The notes below the pieces were generated by a model, which worked only from the letters and a program-made list of their open reading frames with translations, had not been told where the DNA came from and searched no databases. This document shows, piece after piece, positions 11,353-21,705 of a stretch of 64,000 bases of DNA; the first letter of the stretch is position 1, and each line of letters begins with the position of its first letter. The stretch is from assembly GCA_963854835.1 (NCBI GenBank), contig OY978525.1, forward strand, positions 29,907,253 to 29,971,252, given 5' to 3'. Source of the stretch: Megamerina dolium (Eukaryota > Arthropoda > Insecta > Diptera > Megamerinidae). Made by a program: the position numbers and the translations under genes.

Positions 11353-11727
11353 GCAAAAAAAAAAAAAAACAAAATAAATAAATATGTGGCACTTAAAGCT
11401 CCGAAGAGCTTTTTGCCAGAGCTTCTCTTTCATTACTGTTGTGCGTGTTAAATTTTGGTATTAGAAAGGAACTACTTATTTTAGCCGGTTCCGAACGGCA
11501 GAACTCTTGCGACATCACGTTTTCTGTTGTTACAGAATACTTTTAGAAGCTTTTCCATGACAAATTGTTACTGCCGGAAGAATTGGCAATTGCTTGCCGA
11601 CAGGTGGATACCGTTCTAAAGAAAAATATTTTCGATATGAAATTTGTTATGCTTCAGCTGGGGATTGAACCCACGACCAACAGACCAGAAGGCCAACACA
11701 CGAACCACTGAGCTACAGCATCCACAA
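11353..11727 (-). mobile_element. tRNA-derived SINE, full-length diverged copy
   Basis: Reverse-oriented. The A-rich tail and complement of AAGTGCCACATATTTATT are at the left. Then come the GGAACCGGCT and GTGACATCAC body blocks and the CTTGCCGACAGGTGG element. The tRNA-like head is at the right, with box B GGGATTGAACCC and box A complement CACTGAGCTA. A small deletion removes part of the GAGCTTTGTCACAGAG dyad. Confidence 0.87.
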
Positions 11728-11974
11728 GAAGGCAAAACCAACAAAAATTCACAACCTTATTCACTCTCATTTTAAAGAATTTTTTATAAACATATAATCA
11801 TTGTGTTCCATTATTTTCCTTTCATGCGTTTTCTATATTTGTAGCAGCCTGAGAGCACAATTAGGAAGCATATTTTAGCAATTTACTCTGCAGACTCAAG
11901 CAGACATTACAACAAATTCCTGTAGCGTAAATTCAAGAGTGATGGAAGGCGATTGTTTTTTTCTATATATTTTT
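11728..11974 (+). other. Intron between SINE and helentron
   Basis: Plain AT-rich sequence. A T-rich stretch adjoins the left end of the DINE-like element. Confidence 0.5.
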
Positions 11975-12109
11975 TATACCCTGCATAATGCAATATGCAT
12001 GGTATATTCATTTCGGTCAGATGTTTGTGTCCACTTGAAGGAATCTCCGGAGATATAGACATGGATATATATTCGTGATCAGCGTCGATTAAATTTTCGA
12101 TTTAACGAT

Positions 12110-12144
12110 GTCCGTCCGTCCGTCCGTCCGTCCGTCTGTCTGTC
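12110..12144 (+). repeat. (GTCY)n microsatellite
   Basis: Nine tandem 4-mers of GTCC/GTCT, in the position typical of the microsatellite of mini-me/DINE elements. Confidence 0.95.
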
Positions 12145-12424
12145 ACCTGGCTGGTTCGCACGATAACTTGAGTAAATATTGAGCTATTTCGATGAAATTT
12201 GGCATAAGTAATCTATGATCCAAGGGTACGGAGGGGATTGATATTGGGCATGATCGGTCAATAACCACGCCCACACCAAGCATTCAAAGCGACTAACCTC
12301 GAAATTTTCAAAATTTTTAACTTGCTATAACTCACACAATATACCACTTGGGACAACAATATTTTGCACATAGAGTTATGTTATACTACTATATAACCTC
12401 ACCAAAAGTGGATGAGCCACGCCT

Positions 12425-13060
12425 ACTTTCTAGCGTAGCTCCCATACAAAGTGTCTGCACTTCTTTTAAATTGAAACTGCTGTAACTTCTACAATCTTCT
12501 GTCTAGAATAACCATAATTGACACTTAGATTAACACGGTAGTCGGAAATAATATGGCAGAAAATCAATGTGCCATGCCCACTCCTTTTTGGGTCTCCCAT
12601 ACAAAGTTGCGGAAAGTAAAAAAAATGGTACCGGTTATAACTTGCAAACTATTCAGCGTAGAATAACGAGATTTAAGGTGTGGATTAGTATTGTACGAGC
12701 AACTAGGCTCACAGAAAATGGGCGCACCACGCCCAGTGTTTATCATAGCCCCCATACAAATTTTAAATTGAAACAGCTGTAACTTCGGCAATCTTCTGTC
12801 TACAATAACCATAATTGACACTTAAATTAATATCGTAGTCGGAAATAATCTGGCGAAAAATCAGCGTACCACGCCCACTTATTATTGGGGCTCCCATACA
12901 AAGTTGAGGAAATTAAACAAAAATGTTAACCACCTTAACTTAGAAACTATTCAACGTAGGACACCAAATTTAAGGTGTGGATTAACATTGAAAAATTAAT
13001 TGGATTTACTAGAAAGTGGTAAGCCACGCCCACTTTTTATATAGCTCCCATACTAAGCCT
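12425..13060 (+). repeat. Central tandem repeats, about 154 bp, of the helentron
   Basis: Four to five diverged units. Each carries 'cacgcccac', 'agctcccatacaaag', a 'ctgtaacttc...atcttctgtctag(a)ataaccata' block and 'ttagtattgt' or variants. Related repeats occur at 38.4-39.2 kb and, inverted, at 41.1-42.6 kb. Confidence 0.8.
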
Positions 13061-13219
13061 CGGAATTATCTTAAAATCCTTTTACTTCGTCAAAGTCAAC
13101 CATATTTCGGGTGTAAATTAGTAGTATATGCAAAAATTGTTTCCCGAAAAGTGGAAATAAAAGAAAAGTTGGATATTCGAGTAAACTTTTTATATATAAA
13201 TCTACATATGCAGGGTATA

Positions 13220-13985
13220 GTTTGGTCGGCCCCAGCCGACTGTAAGGAGATTTTTTTTTATTTTATTTGTGTTGATTACAAACAGCTGGGTGGAACACCA
13301 CATGGTGTGCATAGTTAACTTTGTGAATTTTTTTGTATTGTTAATTTTTATTTGTCGTTGTTGTTGTTGATGTGTGGCTTTTGTTTCTTTTATCGTAGGT
13401 TTTGTAAACTTTTGACATTAACATTGAGTGCAAAATAAAGAAAAAAGGAAAATAAATTAAACAAAGAAATATGTACTTGTAGAATTACATATAAGAGTAC
13501 ATATAAGGCGATATATAGTAAGTATAGGCGCCAGCTATATAAATGTTCATGTTGAATGAGCTATTTTTTGTTTTTTGCAAAAAAGCGTCAAACATAATCT
13601 TTTTATGATTGTATTGTGTTTTTAGTTGTTTTCTTTTCTTTACATCATTATTTCGTATGACATTAATTGCAAAAATTAAGTTGAATGTTTCCTAAAGTGG
13701 AAACTGTAATTTTTTATCTATCAAACCAGACAAGTTACTTCAAAAGTACATATATAAATAAAGCACTTTATAGACAGGCTGGCATAAAAATTAACATTAC
13801 ACAGAGGCGCATATGTTTAATGACAAAAATGCATTGAAGTTATATTTTTGTATAACAAATTCTTGTTAATTGGTTGAAAATTGTTTTACATCAAACATTT
13901 GTGCACACTTATCCATCATAAATGTATGAAACAGAAGTTGATGAAACTGCCTCAGCAAAAACTATAAAATTATGTTTATCAAAAA
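13220..13985 (+). other. Intron, nothing recognised beyond the helentron hairpin
   Basis: The hairpin at 13225-13240 belongs to the 3' end of the helentron. The rest is AT-rich intron without recognised features. Confidence 0.55.
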
Positions 13986-14523
13986 TATGGTGAGAGATAA
14001 AATCAAGGGGTCAGTAGTACCTTTCATCAATCCGAAGGTGATTTCCGGTTGCTACTTTTCGATTTTCATATATTGTTCTGCTCAATTTGTACAGGAACCG
14101 TCATTAGGAGTGAATATAGAGGATAAGTCTGTTTATAGAAAAAATTATGATAGGTCGTTTCTATATTTGACCCTTCTAGAAGCGACTCCCTCCTACAGCT
14201 ATGAAGAAATTTGTCGATTTTCAGATGATTTCTATTCATTTTGTATGGGAGTCTCTAAAAAGAGTGAAGATAGGCGATAACTGTATTTAAAAAAATCTTG
14301 GGAAGGAAAACTTAATCATGGTCGCTCTAAACATTTAACCCTTCTAGTTTTAAGTCTTGGTCAACTTTGGGGATAATTTTCAAATTTCAAGAGTTTTCTG
14401 TGCCAATTTCGTATGAATAACTATAAGTAGTGCAGATAAAGGATCAGTAAGTTAAAAATAATTATTGAGGAGGCAATATTAATGAGGGTCTGTCACATAT
14501 TTCACCTGGCTAGGAGCATATCC
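13986..14523 (+). repeat. Family B tandem repeats, left part
   Basis: Units resembling 4080-5640, with anchors 'ggtcagtagtacctttcat' (14006), 'aggtcgtttctatatttgaccc' (14149), 'tggtcgctctaaacatttaaccc' (14318) and 'ggtctgtcacatatttcacc' (14485). The array is interrupted by the LINE and continues at 16696-16815. Confidence 0.65.
14511..14523 (+). repeat. Target site duplication of the LINE, left copy
   Basis: TAGGAGCATATCC, repeated exactly at 16696-16708. It frames one insertion event that includes both the inverted and the direct LINE parts. Confidence 0.93.
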
Positions 14524-16250
14524 TTCGAGAGAGGGCTCGACTTCTCAATTGCTTACTCAGCCCAAAGTAACACCTGTTAGCAAGAGTTATCCTACGCATG
14601 ATCTCCAAGCTGACGTCATTACTGCTGTTAATGCTGGTTCCAAGTTAGACAAAGTCCCTTACTACTTCAAAAGCGTAGTTGTCAACAGTGACGTGCTGTC
14701 CAAGACGCCGGGACTCTTTGTTTGTTGACACTAGATACTTCGTCTTGCCCTCGTTCACCGTAAGACCCATCCGACGCGACTCTCTTTCCAACTCTGAGAA
14801 TGCTGCACTGACTGCTCGCGTGTTCATGCCGATTATGTCAATATCGTCGGCATACGCTAACAGCATGACACTTTTGTTGAAGATAGTGCCATTATGTCGT
14901 AGATCAGCAGCTCGTATTATTTTCTCCATAATAAGATTGAAGAAGTCGCACGATAACGAATCACCCTGTCTGAAACCCCGATCGGTATTAAACGGTGCGG
15001 AGAGGTCCTTCCCAATTTTCACTGCACAACGGGAGTTATGCAGTGTCATTCTACAAAGTCGAATGAGCTTTGCAGGAATACCGAACTCAGACATTGTTGC
15101 GTAGAGGTAATCCCTTACCGGACTGTCGAAAGCGGCTTTATAATCAACAAATAGGTGGTGTGTGTCGATCTGTTTTTCTTGGGTCTTCTCCAGGATTTGG
15201 CGCAGTGTGAAAATCTGGTCGATGGTGGATTTACCAGGTCTGAAGCCACACTGATAAAGTCCAATCAGGTTGCTGAGCATAGGCTTCAACCTTTCACACA
15301 GTACGCTCGATAGAACCTTGTATGCGATGCTCAGGAGACTTATTCCACGGTAGTTGGCGCAAATTGTGGGGTCTCCTTTTTTATGTACAGGACAGAGAAC
15401 ACTGAGCCTCCAATCATCAGGCATGCTTTCATCCGACCATATTCTGCTTATGAGCTGGTGCATGCGGGTGAGCAGCTCATCGCCTCCGGTCTTAAACAAC
15501 TCGGCAGGCAGGCCATCTGCACCTGCAGCTTTGTTGTTCTTCAGCCTTAAAATGGCCGTTTCAACCTCGTCATAGTCGGGTGGTGGAATATCAACACCAT
15601 CATCTGTAATTGGGGTTATCGGGCACACACCTCCACTGGCGGAATTGTTCGTACCATCGCCATTCAGTAACGTGGAGAAGTGTTCCCTCCATAGGCTCAG
15701 TACACTCTGGACATCCGTAACCAGATTCCCATTTCCATCACGACAAGAAGAGGCTCCGGGATTTAAACCTCCACTCAGGCGCTTGATCTTTTCAAAGAAT
15801 TTTCGAGTCTCATTCTTGTCGGTACACATCTCTATCTCCTCACACTCGCGTCTTTCCAACTCCCTCTTCTTGCGCCTGAAAAGACGTCTCTCTGCACTCC
15901 TTTTCTCTCTATACCGCTCCTTAACAGCTCGCGTTACGCCTGCACGCAGGGTTTTTCTGTAGGCGGCGTCTTTCTCTGCGGTAGCGTCGCGACACTCCTG
16001 ATCATACCACTCATTCCTCAGAGGCCGGTAGTAACCGATTACCTCCTCGGCAGCAGTAGTCATGGAGTGGGATATATGTGTCCACCGTGCGCATGTATCA
16101 TCAAGTGGGGGAGTGTTCTGCATAAGCAGATCCGATAGTCGAGTGGAAAATGCATCTGCTGTCTCTGGTGATCGCAGCTTACTGACGTCGAGCTTTCTCT
16201 GTGTGGGACTTCTCTTGTTATTTGCGACACATAAGCGTGTGCGCACCTTA
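14524..16250 (-). pseudogene. LINE reverse transcriptase, inverted 5' part of a twin-primed copy
   Basis: Read on the - strand from about 16250, this covers the segment before RT (VRTRLCVANN..SPTQRKLDVSKL), a basic linker, and a full RT domain. The motifs in order are LKNNKAAGADGLPAELF, NYRGISLL, GFRPGKSTIDQIF, FVDYKAAFD, GFRQGDSLSCDFF and the catalytic YADD (about residue 524 of the 592-residue open frame). The frame then meets TAA where the family usually has Tyr in an FVYLG-type motif. Coding similarity continues past it (LGTSIN..LANRCYFGLSKQLRS) to 14524. The first 57 or so residues of the open frame are antisense to the direct 3' part and are not real protein. Endonuclease is absent, so the copy is 5'-truncated. 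Family: non-LTR endonuclease/RT type common in insects. Confidence 0.92.
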
Positions 16251-16695
16251 GCTGCTGAATCCTGGACAATTTCCACCTCGGATGAGCGAATGCTTGGAGT
16301 TTTCGAGAGAAAAGTCCTACGCAGGATCTTTGGACTTATTTGCGTTGGTGGCGAGTACCGAATAAGGTACAACCATGAGCTGTACGAGCTGTATGCCGAT
16401 ATTGACATAGTAAAGCGCATCAAAATCCAGCGGCTGCGCTGGCTAGGTCATGTCGAGCGAATGGAAGAACACGCTCCAGCTAAGAAGGTGTTATATTCGG
16501 AACCCGCTGGAGGACGACGCAGAAGAGGAAGACCAAACCTCCGGTGGAAAGACCAAGTACTGGAGAACCTGACGGCGCTTGGAATTTCTAACTGGTGCCA
16601 GCTAGCGAAGAACAGAGATGGCTGGCGAAGCATGTTATTTTCGGCCTAAATCGATATTCGGTTGTTATGGCCACATAAGTAAGTAAGTAAGTAAG
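16251..16695 (+). mobile_element. LINE 3' part in direct orientation, with (TAAG)n tail
   Basis: Opposite orientation to the RT segment. It encodes the C-terminal end of the same kind of protein: AESWTISTSDERMLGVFERK, then IRYNHELYELY, LRWLGHVERMEE and GRRRRGRPNLRW, closing with a stop at about 16649. The short 3' UTR ends GGCCACATAAG followed by (TAAG) repeats to 16695. The junction with the inverted part is near 16250. Judged against relatives, only about 20 residues of consensus are missing between the two parts. Confidence 0.9.
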
Positions 16696-16708
16696 TAGGA
16701 GCATATCC
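16696..16708 (+). repeat. Target site duplication of the LINE, right copy
   Basis: TAGGAGCATATCC, identical to 14511-14523, directly after the (TAAG)n tail. Confidence 0.93.
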
Positions 16709-17976
16709 AGGACAGCTATGGTGGTATTGCTGTATTAAAATAGGTTGGTCATACATTTCCTCTCGCTAGTGGCCACTTCTCTGAAGTTATGGGGATATTT
16801 TTCGATTGTCACGTCTTTTAGCATTTATTTAACAAAGATCTAAATTTTATACAATACTTTGTGTATTGTTAAGTTGCCAATAAGTTTGTAACAGTGTCTG
16901 TTAACTTTAAGAAAAAGTCCCTCCTTCCTTGGCTCTAGATCATCGCAAAATTACATATAATTGCAGACGATTGCAGAATGAACTCAGCACTTCATTACAC
17001 CGATCCAGAACCATGCTTTGAAATTCTATGATCCTCCTGTTCATTCATTAAAGACTGAAAAACTTCTGGTTATCTTACTTCAAGAACATTTTCACCCTTA
17101 GACAACTCAAAGAGCTCCATACACCAAACACAGCTTCCAGTTTTGCAGTTTTTAGCAAGCCTAATGGAAAATTAATCACAATTTGCTTATTACACCTCAG
17201 ACTCAAGTAATATATCATGTTCATGTTCATTTCATTCGTCAGGAACTGAGTAAAAATCGAACCTCTTCTCCAAAAATATTTCTGGCCGAAGGCAAACAGC
17301 TTCCATCACATAGTTTGGTGCAAAACTTAGTTTAAGATCACTCATAGTCTCCTTATTAGAACTCAGGCTCAGATCCTGACTGATTTAGACTGAGATTCAG
17401 ATCCCAGAATGAGGCATGATGTTCAAAAAATGGATCTATCTGAAACTACGACTTGTCATTGTTTGAAGGCCGTCAAAACTTTTCAACACATTCCTTGTCA
17501 TTACCCAGAGGTATCTCACACTTGAATAAAAATATTCGGAACGAGCATTCTCAGGCTACTTGATATCAAATTAGATTTAGCAAAGTTTTCATTAGAACAT
17601 TTTTTTCTTTCAATGAAATTATATTTATTATAAACGGTCGTTTAGATCCCAGTGCTTGACTTTCGGCTCAAGTCTTTTTTCAATATAGTAGTCGTAGTTT
17701 AATTTTTAATGCCTAAGAAAAGAACAAATGGTAACTACTTTTATATCTCTACTTAATATTACACACTGATTTTAAAGAAGCTTATTTAATTCATTAAACA
17801 CACTAATTTACTTCGTAGCTTAATGTTCATGAGTATATTTACGGAGACATTCATTATATTTAAATATTCCTAAAACTTCAAAATGCGAGAAAATAATATG
17901 ACAATGCTCTTTCAAATGGACTAATATCACGTATTTACCTATTTACTTTTTCATTTGCTCATTTTCTCATTTCTAG
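16709..17976 (+). other. End of family B repeat, then unassigned intron
   Basis: Up to about 16815 the family B phrases continue ('ggttggtcatacatttcc', 'ttatggggatatttttcgatt'). After that the intron is less AT-rich to about 17600 but no domain or repeat was recognised. It ends in the acceptor CATTTTCTCATTTCTAG. Confidence 0.55.
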
Positions 17977-18032
17977 CTACAAGTATTTGATGCAAATAAG
18001 GATGGTCGCTTACAACTCTCTGAAATGGCCAA
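17977..18032 (+). CDS. Cbp53E: Calbindin-53E, EF-hand 4 loop exon
   Basis: Exon of 56 nt (phase 0 in, two bases of a codon out), bounded by TTTCTAG and GTGAGT. It encodes LQVFDANKDGRLQLSEMA plus the first two bases of a Lys codon. The loop D-A-N-K-D-G-R-L-Q-L-S-E is a canonical calcium-binding loop with Asp at 1, Asn at 3, Asp at 5, Gly at 6 and Glu at 12. Drosophila Cbp53E reads the same. The codon split across the next intron (AA/A) restores Lys exactly, which confirms both splice choices. Confidence 0.96.
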
Positions 18033-18339
18033 GTGAGTAGAAAAACACATTTATAATGTCAATAAGAAAGTGAAATGTATGTGTGTATAGCTGAAGTTGG
18101 GGTAATTTGGCAGTTGCGATAATATAGCGGATATTATTCATTTCATCTTTGTATATCCATAAATTCCAGAGATCCACCGAATACAATATAAGAGGCTTTT
18201 AGTGTCAAGTTACCACAATTTCCTTTATACATACTATCTTGTTATTTCTTTTTACTTTAATACAATTTCATCTGGTATATTTTACTTGTTATGTGTACTT
18301 TTTATGTATACGTTTCTTTTTTTAATTTTTTTACTTTAG
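18033..18339 (+). other. Cbp53E short intron, 307 bp
   Basis: The only short intron here: GTGAGT donor, TTTTACTTTAG acceptor, AT-rich, no inserted elements. Confidence 0.9.
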
Positions 18340-18385
18340 ATTGCTACCAGTTAAAGAGAATTTTCTATGCCGTCAAGTATTTAAG
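18340..18385 (+). CDS. Cbp53E: Calbindin-53E, exon after EF-hand 4
   Basis: Exon of 46 nt: one base completing Lys, then LLPVKENFLCRQVFK, then GTAAGT. This is the exit helix of EF-hand 4 and the start of the linker to EF-hand 5, matching the Drosophila protein. The next exon should begin with the linker before EF-hand 5. I found no such sequence from 18386 to 64000 on the + strand, so the following intron is at least 45.6 kb if no exon was missed. Confidence 0.95.
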
Positions 18386-19915
18386 GTAAGTGCAAATTGA
18401 TGTTTCACCTTCAATTGCAATAGCTATTTATCAATTAATTTCTTATACTCAAAGGAGAATATAAATTCTATAATATTTAATTTTCTTAATTCACACATAA
18501 AAAATGATAGATAGTTTAGTTTTAAATTGAAATCAAAATATACAATACGTGACACTAAAAATGGCCAAAATCTATATTAATAAAATTGAAAATTAATAAA
18601 AAACAATAATTTAATATTTTAAAATTACAAATAATTAATAATAATAAGCTTTTAGCAATAGTATAATATATTTTTTAATGTATGTATTAAACACGTTTAA
18701 ATAATTAATCTAGTGAGAGCACATGCTATTAACAATTAGTAAAATATGTACATTTTCCTTTCTATAGCTTACAACTGCTGCATAATATTTAGCTATTTAA
18801 TTTAATTGCATAAAAAATATAGCATTTTAGATCACTTTTCATTAATCGCAAACATTTATTTCATTATTCATCATTGCCTTTATACTTTATAATTTTCTTT
18901 ACTAAACCATATTGTGTTGATTACTTTTGTAAAGTTGTACATCACAAATACCAACTTGATATTCTCTTTTACATTTACGCTTTAATTTAGTTAATTTCTT
19001 CATACAATACAATTTACACAATAGCATTAGAGCATTTTAAATTCAATACGAAGTAGATTGAACAACCCCACGCCAGCTGTTATAAAACAAAAGTAATTAC
19101 AAAAGATTCTAGAATATTTTTTAATTTGAGTTTTTCATTAGTTTGGTTTGGGATGTTGCTTAAATAAAAAGTTGACCTTTTTAGGTTTACTTTTTTCTAC
19201 GAATTTTCTCTTATATCGAGCATTTTTGAAGTACACTTTTTGCTTTGTCACAACACTGAGTGTGTTCAAATGTTAAGAACAGAACACCTCAACACCACAA
19301 TAAGATTATTCATATATGAATATGTATGAGTATAGTGTAATATTTATAAAGCTCTCACGGTATGAACTACAATGTTCCTTCTAATTTTTTTGACAAAGCA
19401 TAAGACTATTATCCACTTTACTTCTTAACTGAATCAGTCAGTTTAAGTTCGTCAAGGTTTATTTGTGTTCATGAAGATTAAATTGTTTTCACAAAATCAA
19501 AGAGAAATGAAAGTGAGAAATGTGTTTAATAATCAAAATTCAATTAATTCATCAAAATTTTGTTTAATCAATCAATTAAATAAACAGAATCTTTAATTAG
19601 AGGATTAATCACACAGTACTAGTTTCTGTAAAGCACAGTGAGCACAGATCGTACCGTCATCTACTGACATGTGAATCAATTTTAAAGCCAATACTTTCAG
19701 AAACATTTTTGACGTTTCGGAAACGCCATTTCGTCAACAAATAGTGAAATTATCGGTCGGAACATCGTATTCGACGAAAAATATTTTTTCAAAAGAACAC
19801 ATTTAGATTTTCAAACAGATATGTCAAATAGTTTTATTGTGACAACCATTTGAATAAGACACCTACATGTATATTTGTAAAAATGGAGATAGTGGAAAGA
19901 AAAACCATTAAGCAA
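18386..19915 (+). other. Start of the giant Cbp53E intron
   Basis: Very AT-rich, with no mobile element or gene recognised. It may preserve intronic regulatory sequence but nothing specific can be named. Confidence 0.55.
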
Positions 19916-19919
19916 ACCA

Positions 19920-20100
19920 AAAAAAGCATGAACAATTTTTTTGGGGACCCTTCTGGTTTATACATGTAACGCCAAATATTCTGGTAGCCCAATCACGGTC
20001 ACCACACCAGAAGGAGTCCATAAAATCCACTATATGATATTGGACGATCCAAAACTGAAGGTTCGCGAACTTAATCATATGGAACTCCGGTTATCAAAAT
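19920..20100 (+). pseudogene. Mariner relic, helix-turn-helix region
   Basis: One frame reads SPITVTTPEGVHKIHYMILD followed by DPKLKVREL. This matches the mariner DNA-binding region pattern TPE..KIH.MVLDD...KVREI. Upstream and downstream sequence is broken by stops. No terminal repeats are seen. Confidence 0.65.
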
Positions 20101-20985
20101 AAAATTCGAGTAACGAGTCTATATGTATTTTAGTTCTATTTTATGCTCAGTAAAGCATAAATTCATCAACACGAAACAAAATTGTTTGGCAACAATTTTT
20201 AATATTGTCCACGACTGGTTTGATTAATATCAAAGTAACAGAAAGTGAAAAAAATATTGAAAAAGGCAATCAAGCGTTTGTAAATTGCTCCAAACCCTGA
20301 ATATAAATATTAAAGAAATACTTGGGTGGTCCTCGAGAAAATTAATTTTTGCATTTTAACTGAGACTTTCCGATCCACACTGAAAAATACTGAGCTTGTA
20401 TTTTCCAGTTGATAAGCCTTGCTTGTCAACTGGTACTTACTAGTACCTATTTCGCGCTAACTTTAATATTTGTGGGCCGAGTGACGCTCCGAAAGTATCA
20501 AAATCCACGTAAATTTGCTCACTTTTGTAAGTCACTCATATGCCAATAGATGGCGCTATTCACTATTTATATTCTTAATAGTGTTCTCTCTCAACTATCC
20601 TCGAAGTACTCGAAGCCTCTGAGCCACCAAAAATATCGCCTTGTGACACCCTTATTAATTCTTCTCCCTCCATTATCATCATTATCATCTCCTAGCCTCA
20701 TTACTAGAGATTGCATTAGATAGCATCAGCTCATTAAATATTATTCCTCAATATGTGTCATTGATTTGAAGAGTAAGCGAAAGGAAGAACAATCCGAGTG
20801 GCATAGAAAAGGGCCTTCCTGTTGACCTAAATAAGTTAGCTACTGGAGTGCGCCTAATCTAACCAAACCAAAGTTTCTTTAAATATCAAACTTAAACCAA
20901 TTATATACGAAATTTATTGTATGTTTTTGATTTAAACATCTAAAAGTTACTAAAAAACATCTTGGTCAATCATCAAAAGAGAAAG
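20101..20985 (+). other. Intron, nothing recognised
   Basis: Mixed composition. No frame with a recognisable domain and no repeat structure was noted. Confidence 0.45.
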
Positions 20986-20989
20986 TGAC

Positions 20990-21705
20990 GTTAGAGCAAG
21001 GACAAAGTCCTTGTTCATTAAGTGTATCACGCGAAACCAGACTGAAGTCTGTTAGAAGATATGAGCCCTACGGCTGATACCTCTGAGAGTCTCCTACAAG
21101 TGTTACGGGCGCTGCGACCTTACGAGGTCTTTTGTATCCAAGCCCGTCTACGACACTAGAATCTCCTCTTCCTTTTTAATAAAAGATAGAATTGATCTTG
21201 TTGAACTTTTGATGATTGAAGCTGATGTTGGGAAACTCAGCTGAAAGTGTTTGAGGCAAAGTGTTTGATTTGTTCTGCTAACGCTAATTCTGTCAAAAGC
21301 TGTATCAAAGCTGATGAGGGTTTTCGCTTGGCGGAGACCTGTCGAATTTGTCCAATGTATTTGGTATTTGTCGTGGTAATATTTTTCCATCATAGCTTTG
21401 GCCAATGCCTAGCTTATACCGCAGAAGGGTTCTGCGCCTATCAGTGAAGAAGAGGAGCCAGCTCTCGCTTCTTTGCTCTCAATTCCGTTGTGCCCCGGCA
21501 CACAACATAATGTGAACTTATTTTGCATATAAAGTTTTTGTAGGATAAGAAAGCATTCAGTGACTGGTTTTGAAGAGAGCTCCCATGAGGAGAGAGATTT
21601 GATGACAGCTTGGCTGTCTGAGTAATCTGAAAGAAGAAGTCACCCTTGGTAGAGTCAGATTGCCAAGGAAAGCCTAGCTTAAAACAGAAGGGCGGCAGAT
21701 ATTCT
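20990..21705 (-). pseudogene. LINE relic, RNase H and C-terminal region
   Basis: On the - strand near 21640-21420, frames read DSQAVIKSLSS, then CCVPGHNGIE and IGAEPFCGIS, the hallmarks of the RNase H end of I/R1-like LINE polyproteins (DSQAAI...VPGH.G..GNE). A further open stretch (21148-21405) contains WTNSTGLRQAKTLI, matching the region after RNase H in these elements. Frameshifts separate the parts. It may belong to the same family as the relic at 29.7-30.9 kb, which ends in RNase H. Confidence 0.72.

Larger units (their letters stand above)
11975..13219 (+). mobile_element. DINE-TR1/mini-me-like non-autonomous helentron
   Basis: The element opens with TATACCCTGCAT (11975-11986) and closes with its inverted counterpart ATGCAGGGTATA (13208-13219). 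A (GTCY)n microsatellite at 12110-12144 is followed by the conserved phrase 'tcgatgaaatttggcataag'. Central tandem repeats come next, with the anchor CCCATACAAA at 12441, 12596, 12751, 12893 and 13047 (spacings 155, 155, 142, 154). A 6-bp hairpin (GTCGGC, loop CCCA, GCCGAC) at 13225-13240 lies just beyond the right repeat and runs into a T tract. Known biology: dipteran DINE/mini-me helentrons carry subterminal inverted repeats, GTCY tracts, central repeats of about 150 bp and a 3' hairpin. It has no coding capacity and would be mobilised in trans. Confidence 0.75.

Noticed and set aside
14679..15104. 141-codon + strand open frame
   Set aside because: It is antisense to the LINE RT domain and has no recognisable domain. 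The other + strand frames at 15354-15962 are the same kind of shadow.
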